Assembly: GCF_902491285.1 (NCBI RefSeq)
Contig: NZ_CABUHK010000057.1
Coordinates: forward strand, 1-37,446
Length of the DNA stretch: 37,446 bases
From: an uncultured Bacteroides sp.
GTDB taxonomy: Bacteria > Bacteroidota > Bacteroidia > Bacteroidales > Bacteroidaceae
Reading direction: 5' to 3'
In this document: positions 26,644 to 34,263 of the stretch, piece by piece
Position numbering within the stretch: the first letter of the stretch is position 1
How the letters are laid out: the number at the start of each line of letters is the position of its first letter
Notes under the pieces: model-generated
Databases searched by the model: none
Told to the model about the DNA's origin: nothing
The model's input: the letters and a program-made list of their open reading frames with translations, nothing else
Position numbers and translations under genes: made by a program

Positions 26644-27774
26644 TCATACATGAAGATAAGTCTTATACCACTTTTTTCCAGTTAGCTTTTCGTGCTTTAC
26701 GATAGCTCGATTAATAACAAGATGAGAAGTACACCAAAATATCAAATCGAAAAGAAGCATGAAAGTTGCATTAATATAAAATGACAATACAAAATTAGAT
26801 ACTACTAAAAATAAAGATAATAGCAATAATGTAACCATCACAGTACGCACCCTCATTCCTGTACGTAACAGTTTATGATGAATATGATTCTTATCCGGTA
26901 AAAAAGGATTGCGACCATCTTTTGCTCGAGAATAAAACACACGTACTACATCAAGTAAAGGAATAAGTAGCGTAGAAATAGTTACCATATTCAGATTTAA
27001 TTCAAACGGATCCCAAGACTCTTGCCGTGTCCAAAAATGAAGAATCAAAAAACTAAGGATATAACCAAGAGTAAGACTTCCGGCATCTCCCATAAAGAGT
27101 TTTCGACCTGATACGCTAAATACATTATAATAATAGAAAGTAGCGACCACTCCCAAAGTAGCAGAAGCTAAAAGAGCATGAGTCCACTGACCAACAAATG
27201 CACAAACTATGATTAACAATCCCAATGCAATACAAGTAAGTCCTGAAGCCAAACCATCAATTCCATCTATCAAATTAATGGCATTCGTGATATAGACCAC
27301 AAGAAAAACAGTTAAAGGCATGCCAATAAATGCAGGAATAGTATTAAGTCCCAATAATCCTCCCAAATCATTAATCCAGAGACCGGAAAGTGGTAAAAAA
27401 GAGGCTGAAAGAATCTGCACCACAAATTTATAACGATAACTCACCCCTACCAAATCATCCGCTACTCCAACAAGATAAAGCAATGTTGTGCCGGCAACGA
27501 GGAAAAGATAACGCATGAACAAGCTGGATGACCATATAGGAGCAACAGGTTCATTCATGTAATAACGAACCCCTGTAATAATACACAAAGATATTAATAT
27601 AACAGGCAAAAAAGCTAAACCACCCAAACGAGGAACAGGAGTTTTATGTACTTTACGGGCATCAGGTACATCAAACAGACGTTTCTTATAGGAAATAAAT
27701 ATTATTCTTGGAATAACAATAGTGGCTAATAGTACTGAAAGTAAAAAAGTACCTCCAATATAAATATACATCAT
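26644..27774 (-). CDS. WecA/MraY-like undecaprenyl-phosphate sugar-1-phosphate transferase
   Basis: Polytopic membrane enzyme of the polyprenyl-phosphate N-acetylhexosamine-1-phosphate transferase superfamily, 376 aa, about 10-11 membrane segments. Conserved catalytic motifs are DD (106-107, VADDLVGVSYRYK), NAINLIDGIDGLASG (164-178), GDAGS (229-233) and the HIHH loop (297-300, PDKNHIHHKLL). It would start the repeat unit by moving a HexNAc-1-phosphate to undecaprenyl phosphate. In this locus UDP-GlcNAc or UDP-FucNAc family donors are plausible; the sequence alone does not decide. It directly follows upxY (23-bp gap), earlier in the operon than is common for capsule loci. Confidence 0.9.
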   Translation of the reverse strand: MMYIYIGGTFLLSVLLATIVIPRIIFISYKKRLFDVPDARKVHKTPVPRLGGLAFLPVILISLCIITGVRYYMNEPVAPIWSSSLFMRYLFLVAGTTLLYLVGVADDLVGVSYRYKFVVQILSASFLPLSGLWINDLGGLLGLNTIPAFIGMPLTVFLVVYITNAINLIDGIDGLASGLTCIALGLLIIVCAFVGQWTHALLASATLGVVATFYYYNVFSVSGRKLFMGDAGSLTLGYILSFLILHFWTRQESWDPFELNLNMVTISTLLIPLLDVVRVFYSRAKDGRNPFLPDKNHIHHKLLRTGMRVRTVMVTLLLLSLFLVVSNFVLSFYINATFMLLFDLIFWCTSHLVINRAIVKHEKLTGKKWYKTYLHV

Positions 27775-27797
27775 AACAATTTATCGTATTTTTAGGC

Positions 27798-28376
27798 TTA
27801 ATTCTTTTCTCCAACCGGTTCCACATACCCCACCGGCATATCTGCACAAGCACAACCTAACATATTGAGCCTAACGGCAATCTTACTTTTTCCTTCTACC
27901 ATCACAAGTTCCCCTACAAGCCCTGTCAAAGGACCTTTAACTACACGTACTTTCTCACCACGCGCCAAAGGAGCACTATTCATACAAACTGCTTCATCCG
28001 AATAATCGAGCATAAAGCGGAAACGAGCCATTTGTTCATCTGGAATTACAGTCGGACTGCTCTCACCACGCATTACCATATACCGACTTACTGTAGAGAA
28101 AGAAAGAACTTCTTTACGTTCTTTCGGATCTGCATGCACAAATACCATCATCGGAAGCAAAACGGATTCAACCACTTTACGACGGTCGCTCCATTGATGT
28201 ACTTCCTGTTGGACCGGTACAAAATTCTCAATTCCCATTTTGGCTAAACGCTCTGCCACTTTCTTCTCGTGATGCATACGTACGAGAGCTACATACCAGC
28301 GTTTAGAGTGTGCTACGCCTTCCCCTGTCCCAATATTAGGCCCAGCATTTAAAGTTCCTTCTTTTCTTAGAATCAT
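27798..28376 (-). CDS. upxY: UpxY-family transcription antiterminator
   Basis: NusG paralogue, 192 aa, heading the capsule operon. After a about 25-residue leader, the NusG N-terminal domain runs from RWYVALVRMHHEKKVAERLAKMGIENFVPVQ to about residue 125, and a KOW domain follows (ARGEKVRVVKGPLTGLVGELV, about 137-160). UpxY proteins are known in Bacteroides to prevent early termination of their own capsule operon only. The ATG at 28376 is preceded by AAGGGG nine bases upstream, an unusually strong Shine-Dalgarno for Bacteroides. Immediately upstream lie the palindrome and the invertible promoter. The companion UpxZ, often encoded second, is not seen; the next gene is the phosphoglycosyltransferase. 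Confidence 0.92.
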   Translation of the reverse strand: MILRKEGTLNAGPNIGTGEGVAHSKRWYVALVRMHHEKKVAERLAKMGIENFVPVQQEVHQWSDRRKVVESVLLPMMVFVHADPKERKEVLSFSTVSRYMVMRGESSPTVIPDEQMARFRFMLDYSDEAVCMNSAPLARGEKVRVVKGPLTGLVGELVMVEGKSKIAVRLNMLGCACADMPVGYVEPVGEKN

Positions 28377-28390
28377 ACTTTTTTACCCCT

Positions 28391-28425
28391 TATGTTTCTG
28401 TTACTTCTTAGGTAACGGAAACATA
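28391..28425. repeat. Near-perfect palindrome overlapping the left switch repeat
   Basis: 14-bp arms at 28391-28404 and 28412-28425 around a 7-bp centre (TTCTTAG), with one mismatch (28399/28417). The inner part is the left inverted repeat; the outer half extends the symmetry up to the upxY ribosome-binding site. The arm-spacer-arm layout is that of a tyrosine recombinase core site. As RNA it would form a hairpin just before the Shine-Dalgarno sequence. Confidence 0.7.
28399..28421. repeat. Left inverted repeat of the invertible promoter (IRL)
   Basis: 23-bp repeat, perfectly inverted at 28663-28685. It includes TTACTTCTTAGGTAACGG. Symmetric arms GTTAC/GTAAC lie around a 7-bp spacer, as expected for strand exchange by a tyrosine recombinase. 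Confidence 0.88.
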
Positions 28426-28539
28426 GGCGGCTGAAGACCTGCCACAATAACAAGAAGAAATGCATACAAATGGGGAAGTTTGAGAATTTTCTGCCTGATT
28501 TACAGAGTAATTCTTTCAGTGCAGACAATAGGAATCATT

Positions 28540-28567
28540 GAACATGAGACAAATACATTTCATGTTC
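28540..28567. repeat. 8-bp dyad inside the invertible segment
   Basis: GAACATGA (28540-28547) and TCATGTTC (28560-28567) form a perfect inverted pair around 12 nt. No T-run follows on either strand, so an operator or an accessory site for the inversion complex is more likely than a terminator. Confidence 0.4.
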
Positions 28568-28620
28568 GGATACATTTTTATTATATATTTAAATAAAAAG
28601 AGAAAAAAAAGGAAATTTGC

Positions 28621-28652
28621 TTGTACGCTATTAACAAATTTGTCTATATTTG
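28621..28652 (+). promoter_or_regulatory. Invertible capsule promoter (reads away from upxY here)
   Basis: TTG at 28621-28623, a 21-bp gap, then TATATTTG at 28645-28652, a full match to TAnnTTTG. An A-rich stretch (28589-28612) sits just upstream as a possible UP-like element. The start point would fall close to or within the right inverted repeat. In this orientation it drives toward the 3' end of the recombinase gene. Confidence 0.7.
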
Positions 28653-28662
28653 CACCGAATAA

Positions 28663-28685
28663 TTTCCGTTACCTAAGAAGTAACA
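28663..28685. repeat. Right inverted repeat of the invertible promoter (IRR)
   Basis: Exact reverse complement of 28399-28421 (contains CCGTTACCTAAGAAGTAAC). Unlike the left copy, its outer flank (ACCGCGC) does not extend the palindrome beyond the 5-bp GTTAC/GTAAC arms. Confidence 0.88.
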
Positions 28686-28726
28686 ACCGCGCATTCTAAC
28701 TGAATATCAACTATTTAATATAATCA

Positions 28727-29674
28727 TTATAAAATTCCCCTGCAATTCCTCACGTAAGAATAATTCAATCGGTTTACTTTTGTACGTTCGTCAAGTTCAA
28801 AGCCTTTTAGATAAATTTGTGTTGTCTTGATAGATTTATGGCCTAACGATTCACTTATCATTTCAATAGGAACTCCCCGATATTTAGCTGTAGTAGCCCA
28901 GGAATGCCGGAATGTATAAGAAGTTATGGCTGAATGAATATGTAACCTTTTGGCCAAGCTCTTCAGGTCGTTATTAAAACGACGCAAGGTGGATTGATAT
29001 TCTTTATAGGCAGCCTCTTCGTCCCGCTTGTTCTTTCCGCTTAATATATAGAAAAGATAATCAGGATGTTCGGGAAGAGTTGACGAGTGGAAATTACGAA
29101 GTTGGGAGACAGTGTCTGACGCCGACTCTAATATTTCCACACTCATGGGAGTTCCTGTCTTAATACGATTGTACTTCAGAATATTTCCTTCCAGATTAGA
29201 TTTTTCCAGATGAGCCAAATCGACAAAAGGCATTCCACAGAATAAAAACAATAGATTGGCAATGGCCTGTGTCCGTCGTAACTTATCGGACTGCGGGTCT
29301 TTGTAAAGCAACGTATGTAGTTCGTTTACCGGAATAGCTTTCTTCTGACGAGTATCCACTCCGGTGAATACATCACGAAACAAACGATGCACATAAGGAG
29401 CCTGGTGAGCATCTACCCCTTTATTATATATGCAACGTAACATCCGCATATAAGTAGAGATAGTGTTAAGCTTCAAGCGACAAGCCAACAAGTAGTTGCT
29501 GTATCGCCTCAAGTTCTCACGAGTAATTTGGCTGAATGACACACACGATGTCCTACAAAACACAGTGAAAGAGCGTAGCGCATTTTCATAAACATGTGCT
29601 GTAGCATAGCGCCCCTCACGGCGCAAGCACTCCACATAATTGTTTGCACATACAGTAAATCCGTCTTTTCTCAT
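28727..29674 (-). CDS. Tyrosine site-specific recombinase (likely promoter invertase)
   Basis: Phage-integrase-family recombinase of 315 aa. An N-terminal SAM-like core-binding domain (about 8-90; RYATAHVYENALRSF, TISTYMRMLRCIYNKGV) is followed by the catalytic domain. Visible are Lys 172 in the beta-hairpin (RIKTGTP), Arg 256/His 257 (SYTFRHSWATT), His 279 (SLGHKSIKTTQIY) and the nucleophile Tyr 288. At the position of catalytic Arg I the sequence is FCGMPFVDLAHL, with Cys 146 where related Bacteroides enzymes have Arg (RGMxFVD). It lies 41 bp from the right inverted repeat, so the adjacent promoter is its natural substrate. Transcribed toward the switch. No terminator is seen between it and the repeat. 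Confidence 0.9.
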   Translation of the reverse strand: MRKDGFTVCANNYVECLRREGRYATAHVYENALRSFTVFCRTSCVSFSQITRENLRRYSNYLLACRLKLNTISTYMRMLRCIYNKGVDAHQAPYVHRLFRDVFTGVDTRQKKAIPVNELHTLLYKDPQSDKLRRTQAIANLLFLFCGMPFVDLAHLEKSNLEGNILKYNRIKTGTPMSVEILESASDTVSQLRNFHSSTLPEHPDYLFYILSGKNKRDEEAAYKEYQSTLRRFNNDLKSLAKRLHIHSAITSYTFRHSWATTAKYRGVPIEMISESLGHKSIKTTQIYLKGFELDERTKVNRLNYSYVRNCRGIL

Positions 29675-29737
29675 AATTTACTATTTATTAATTTATAAAT
29701 TCAGCATGATATTACGAGAAATAGAACGAATTTCCAA

Positions 29738-29745
29738 TAAAGATA
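29738..29745 (-). promoter_or_regulatory. Weak candidate promoter of the recombinase gene
   Basis: The minus strand reads TATCTTTA, one base off TAnnTTTG, 63 bp before the recombinase ATG. No -33 box is evident. The whole 29675-29834 stretch is AT-rich and otherwise featureless. Confidence 0.28.
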
Positions 29746-29831
29746 GCTATTAACTAAGATTTTCTTATAAAATTTTTAATAACCTATACGATTTAATACT
29801 TAAATTGGCGTATCAGTCAGAAAGTAAACAG

Positions 29832-29866
29832 AAAAAGGCCATTCCCGAATAAACAGGAATGACCTT
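29832..29866 (-). terminator. Rho-independent terminator after carB
   Basis: On the minus strand an 11-bp stem (29856-29866 with 29835-29845, AAGGTCATTCC...GGAATGGCCTT, one U-G pair) with a 10-nt loop leads into TTTTT. It ends the glmS-purF-carA-carB transcript and insulates the capsule region. Confidence 0.8.
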
Positions 29867-29919
29867 CTACTTTTCATTTCAACACGATGTTATCATGCTA
29901 TCAAAAGCATGACATCCTG

Positions 29920-32900
29920 TTACTTATATTCCGCCCAACTCTTGATAGCGATATCATCGATACTCATCGTGCAGAAAGCATTAATGAATGCACTTGCGAG
30001 ACGGGCATTCGTAATCAACGGAATATTCAGATCGATAGCCGCACGACGGATTTTGTATCCGTTGTCCAACTCTCCGGCTGTCAGGTTCTTCGGAATGTTG
30101 ACTACCATATCAATCTCTTTGCTATGGAGCATTTCCAAGGCTTGCGGATGTCCTTCTTCACTCGGCCAATAGACATGAGTACTCTCAATACCGTTTTCGG
30201 CAAGTGCTTTGTGTGTGCCGCCGGTCGCAAAGAGTTTATACCCCTTATTCACCAACATACGGGCTGCATCCATCATATCGGCTTTCTGCTTCATCGTACC
30301 TGTAGAAAGCAGGATATTCTTTTTAGGGATGCGATAACCTACGGAAAGCATTGCTTTCAACACAGCACAGGAAGTATCAGTACCGATACAGCCGACTTCA
30401 CCGGTAGAAGCCATATCTACCCCCAACACCGGATCGGCTTTCTGCAAACGGTTGAAGGAGAATTGAGAAGCTTTGATTCCAACATAATCCAGTTCGAAAA
30501 GATTCTTTTCCGGTTTTTCGACAGGCAAGCCGAGCATGACTTTCGTTGCCAGTTCAATAAAGTTTATCTTCAATACTTTACTGACAAACGGGAAGGAACG
30601 GCTGGCACGAAGGTTACATTCGATAACCTTGATATCATTGTCTTTTGCCAGATACTGGATATTGAACGGGCCGGAGATGTTCAGAGCCTTGGCAATTTCG
30701 CGGCTGATACGTTTGATACGGCGGACTGTCTCCACATATAGCTTTTGTGGCGGGAACTGAATAGTAGCGTCACCGGAGTGTACGCCCGCAAACTCGATAT
30801 GTTCGCTGATAGCGTATGCTACAATTTCCCCATTTTGAGCTACAGCATCCATTTCCACTTCCTTGGCGTGCTCGATAAACTGGCTTACCACTACCGGATG
30901 CCTCTTCGATACGTTAGCAGCCAGTTTCAAGAAACGTTCAAGTTCTTCCTGATTGGAACAGACATTCATCGCGGCGCCTGAAAGTACATAAGACGGACGG
31001 ACAAGCACGGGAAAACCTACTTCGTCAACAAACTCGTTGATGTCATCCATAGAAGTCAGTTCCCGCCAACGCGGCTGGTCTACTCCGATACGGTCGAGCA
31101 TGGCAGAGAATTTTTCGCGGTCTTCGGCGTTGTCAATGCTCTTGGCGCTTGTACCGAGGATATTGATGTTCTGTGCATCCAGGCGCAACGCCAGGTTATT
31201 CGGAATTTGTCCACCGGTAGACACGATGACACCATGCGGATTTTCGAGTTCCAGAATATCCATTACACGTTCGAAAGTCAGTTCGTCGAAGTAGAGACGG
31301 TCACACATATCGTAATCCGTAGATACGGTTTCGGGATTATAGTTAATCATGACGCTGCGCCACCCTTCCTTGCGGATTGTGTTCAATGCCTGCACGCCAC
31401 ACCAGTCGAACTCTACCGAAGAACCGATACGATAGGCACCGGACCCCAGTACGACGATAGATTTATGGTCACCAAGATAATGAACATCGTTTGCTACGCC
31501 ACTATAAGTAAGATACAGATAGTTAGTCTGTGCAGGATATTCGGCTGCCAGCGTATCAATCTGTTTCACAACCGGAAGAATACCGACACTTTTACGATGC
31601 TTACGGACATAGAGAATGCCATCCTCCATATCACCTTCGTAGCCAATGGCACGGGCAACCTGAAAATCCGAGAAACCTTGAACCTTAGCTTTACGAAGCA
31701 GTTCGTACGGCAAGTCTGCAATCTGTTTGTGGTTGTTTCCCCAGCTATGCAACTCTTCAGAAGTTTTCATGATATTCATCAGTTTCTGAAGGAACCATTT
31801 GTCTATTTTCGTCAGTTCGTGCACCTGGTCGATAGTGTACCCGGCACGGAATGCTTTCGAGATGACAAAAATACGTTTATCGGTCGGCTCACGAAGTGCT
31901 TTGTCAATATCTGGAATAACCAATTCCTTGTTTTCCACAAACCCGTGCATGCCCTGCCCTATCATCCGAAGACCTTTTTGGATAGCTTCTTCAAAGGTAC
32001 GACCGATGGCCATTACTTCACCGACTGATTTCATGGAAGAACCCAATTCCTTATCTACTCCATGGAACTTACCCAAGTCCCAACGAGGAATTTTACATAC
32101 TACATAATCCAAAGCCGGCTCGAAGAAAGCAGAAGTCGTTTTCGTTACAGAGTTTTTCAAGTCGAAAAGTCCGTATCCCAATCCTAGCTTAGCGGCAACG
32201 AAGGCCAACGGGTAGCCGGTCGCTTTAGAAGCCAAGGCCGATGAACGGGAAAGACGGGCATTTACCTCAATTACCCGATAATCTTCGGATTCCGGGTCGA
32301 AAGCATATTGCACGTTACATTCACCGACAATACCGATATGACGGATGATGCGTATAGCCAGTTCGCGGAGCTTATGGTATTCTTTGTTGGTTAGTGTTTG
32401 AGAGGGAGCAATAACGATAGACTCACCGGTATGGATACCCAGCGGGTCGAAATTCTCCATATTACAAACTGTGATACAGTTGTCGAAGCGGTCGCGTACT
32501 ACTTCATATTCCACTTCTTTCCAGCCACGAAGTGATTTTTCCACCAGCACTTGCGGAGAGAAAGAAAAAGCCTTTTCTACGAGAACGTCCAGTTGTTCCT
32601 CGTTATCACAAAAACCGGAACCCAGACCACCCAACGCATAAGCAGCACGGACAATCACCGGATAACCCAATTCTTTCGCAGCACGACGGGCTGCTTCCGC
32701 ATTTTCGACGGCTTCGCTCTTGATAGTCTTTACATTAATTTCGTTCAGTTTCTGCACGAAAAGTTCACGGTCTTCGGTATCCATAATAGCTTGCACCGGA
32801 GTACCGAGTACCTTTACATTATATTTTTCGAGGATTCCTTCCTTATATAAGGCCACACCGCAATTCAAGGCCGTCTGCCCACCGAATGCAAGCATAATGC

Positions 32901-33147
32901 CTTCGGGCTTCTCCTTCTGAATCACTTTCTCCACAAAGTACGGAGTCACCGGCAGGAAGTAGATTTGATCTGCTACTCCTTCGGAAGTCTGCACGGTAGC
33001 AATATTCGGGTTGATAAGAATCGTTTCAATCCCCTCTTCTTTCAAGGCTTTGAGTGCCTGCGAACCGGAATAGTCGAACTCACCGGCCTCACCGATTTTC
33101 AGGGCACCGGAACCCAACAGCAATACTTTCTTTATATTTTCTTTCAT
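29920..33147 (-). CDS. carB: Carbamoyl-phosphate synthase large subunit
   Basis: Makes carbamoyl phosphate from ammonia supplied by CarA, bicarbonate and two ATP, for pyrimidine and arginine synthesis. 1075 aa, the normal full length. Two homologous ATP-grasp halves are visible, starting at KKVLLLGSGALKIGEAGEFDYSGSQALKAL (residue about 7) and at KSIVVLGSGAYRIGSSVEFDWCGVQAL (about 565). Each half has a VIEVNARLSRSSALASKATGYPLA-like metal motif (the second reads VIECNLRASRSFPFVSKVLKINF). The last about 140 residues are the MGS-like allosteric domain (LLSTGTMKQKADMMDAARMLVNKGYKLFATGGTHKALAENGI). It starts 9 bp after carA and ends before a terminator. Confidence 0.96.
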   Translation of the reverse strand: MKENIKKVLLLGSGALKIGEAGEFDYSGSQALKALKEEGIETILINPNIATVQTSEGVADQIYFLPVTPYFVEKVIQKEKPEGIMLAFGGQTALNCGVALYKEGILEKYNVKVLGTPVQAIMDTEDRELFVQKLNEINVKTIKSEAVENAEAARRAAKELGYPVIVRAAYALGGLGSGFCDNEEQLDVLVEKAFSFSPQVLVEKSLRGWKEVEYEVVRDRFDNCITVCNMENFDPLGIHTGESIVIAPSQTLTNKEYHKLRELAIRIIRHIGIVGECNVQYAFDPESEDYRVIEVNARLSRSSALASKATGYPLAFVAAKLGLGYGLFDLKNSVTKTTSAFFEPALDYVVCKIPRWDLGKFHGVDKELGSSMKSVGEVMAIGRTFEEAIQKGLRMIGQGMHGFVENKELVIPDIDKALREPTDKRIFVISKAFRAGYTIDQVHELTKIDKWFLQKLMNIMKTSEELHSWGNNHKQIADLPYELLRKAKVQGFSDFQVARAIGYEGDMEDGILYVRKHRKSVGILPVVKQIDTLAAEYPAQTNYLYLTYSGVANDVHYLGDHKSIVVLGSGAYRIGSSVEFDWCGVQALNTIRKEGWRSVMINYNPETVSTDYDMCDRLYFDELTFERVMDILELENPHGVIVSTGGQIPNNLALRLDAQNINILGTSAKSIDNAEDREKFSAMLDRIGVDQPRWRELTSMDDINEFVDEVGFPVLVRPSYVLSGAAMNVCSNQEELERFLKLAANVSKRHPVVVSQFIEHAKEVEMDAVAQNGEIVAYAISEHIEFAGVHSGDATIQFPPQKLYVETVRRIKRISREIAKALNISGPFNIQYLAKDNDIKVIECNLRASRSFPFVSKVLKINFIELATKVMLGLPVEKPEKNLFELDYVGIKASQFSFNRLQKADPVLGVDMASTGEVGCIGTDTSCAVLKAMLSVGYRIPKKNILLSTGTMKQKADMMDAARMLVNKGYKLFATGGTHKALAENGIESTHVYWPSEEGHPQALEMLHSKEIDMVVNIPKNLTAGELDNGYKIRRAAIDLNIPLITNARLASAFINAFCTMSIDDIAIKSWAEYK

Positions 33148-33156
33148 GATTGTCGG

Positions 33157-34236
33157 TTATTTAAGCAGGTTTACAAATTCGTCGAACAGAAATTCCGTAT
33201 CCGTAGGGCCACTGGCTGCTTCCGGATGGAATTGTGCTGAAAACCAAGGATTCGTCTTATGCTTGATTCCTTCGTTGGAACCGTCGTTCATGTTGATGAA
33301 AAGCGGCTCCCAATCTGCCCCTAACGTATTATTGTCTACGGCATAACCGTGATTCTGGGAAGTGATGAAACAACGTTCCGTACCTACCATACGCACAGGT
33401 TGGTTGTGGCTACGATGTCCGTACTTCAATTTATATATCTTGGCTCCACCGGCTTTCGAGAGTAATTGGTTACCCATACAGATTCCGAAGATAGGAAGTT
33501 TTTCGTTTTCCATTGCTTTGCGGATATTTTGTACCGCAGCGTCACAGGTATCCGGGTCGCCCGGTCCGTTGGAAATAAATAATCCGTCAAACTCGAGTCC
33601 GTTGAAGTCATAATCCCAAGGCACACGAATCACTTCGACATCACGTTTCAGCAGACAACGGATGATATTAGTCTTTACTCCACAATCTACAAGAATAACT
33701 TTCTTTTTATCCGCACCTTCATTATAGCGAATCACTTCCTTGCAACTTACTTTATCTACGTAATTAACGCCTGCATAAGCAACTTCGGGAAGATTATCCG
33801 GGGCATCGTCAAAAACAATTTTTCCCATCATCACACCATGTTCACGAAGTACTTTAGTCAGTTCGCGGGTATCAATACCCGTGATACCGGGTACTTGCTC
33901 ACGCTTCAGCCAGTCGCCAAGACTCTCGGCGGCATTCCAATGGCTGTATTCATAAGAATAGTCACTTACGATAATCGCTTCCGCATGGATTTTCTCACTT
34001 TCCATAAAAGTTGCAAGCCCGTTCGGTCCGATAGTAAAAGGGGGAACTCCGTAGTTACCTATCAGAGGATAGGTAAGCGTCATCAACTGTCCGGCATATG
34101 AAGGGTCGGTGAGACTCTCGGGATATCCGGTCATGGCAGTATTGAAAACTACTTCGCCCGCCACCGGCTTCTCGTAGCCAAACGACTTACCGGAGAACCG
34201 GCTCCCGTCGTCAAGGATTAATGTCACATTTCTCAT
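33157..34236 (-). CDS. carA: Carbamoyl-phosphate synthase small (glutaminase) subunit
   Basis: Class I glutamine amidotransferase that releases ammonia for CarB, 359 aa. The N-terminal CarA domain (GEVVFNTAMTGYPESLTDPSYAGQLMTLTYPLIGNYGV) is followed by the triad GATase domain: FISNGPGDPD, the nucleophile in FGICMGNQLL, the SHNQPV loop and the His/Glu pair in AQFHPEAASGPTDTEFLFDEF. It lies in the same operon, 27 bp after the purF-like gene and 9 bp before carB. Confidence 0.95.
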   Translation of the reverse strand: MRNVTLILDDGSRFSGKSFGYEKPVAGEVVFNTAMTGYPESLTDPSYAGQLMTLTYPLIGNYGVPPFTIGPNGLATFMESEKIHAEAIIVSDYSYEYSHWNAAESLGDWLKREQVPGITGIDTRELTKVLREHGVMMGKIVFDDAPDNLPEVAYAGVNYVDKVSCKEVIRYNEGADKKKVILVDCGVKTNIIRCLLKRDVEVIRVPWDYDFNGLEFDGLFISNGPGDPDTCDAAVQNIRKAMENEKLPIFGICMGNQLLSKAGGAKIYKLKYGHRSHNQPVRMVGTERCFITSQNHGYAVDNNTLGADWEPLFINMNDGSNEGIKHKTNPWFSAQFHPEAASGPTDTEFLFDEFVNLLK

Positions 34237-34263
34237 TCTTATTATTGAATCATTGTATGGTTG

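Larger units (their letters stand above)
28422..28662. promoter_or_regulatory. Invertible promoter segment (241 bp), apparently phase OFF
   Basis: DNA between the two 23-bp inverted repeats, with no gene. One promoter of clear Bacteroides form lies near the right end and points right, away from upxY. On the opposite strand I find only imperfect boxes (for example TGTATTTG). A perfect 8-bp dyad (28540-28547 with 28560-28567) and an A-rich tract (28589-28612) upstream of the promoter are the other structures. Inversion would place the promoter about 55 bp before the upxY start. The recombinase gene next to it is the likely invertase. Orientation and promoter assignment come from sequence only. 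Confidence 0.82.

Noticed and set aside
28399..28421. Left inverted repeat as a rho-independent terminator
   Set aside because: No T-run follows on either strand, and the exact inverted copy at 28663-28685 identifies it as a recombination site.
29887..30741. Plus-strand open frame (284 codons) over the 3' end of carB
   Set aside because: Covers the antisense of the conserved MGS domain; no domain or signal peptide, and nothing else supports it.
31207..32028. Long plus-strand open frame (273 codons) inside carB
   Set aside because: Antisense shadow of a conserved gene; its translation has no recognisable domain and similar shadows occur throughout carB, carA and the purF-like gene.
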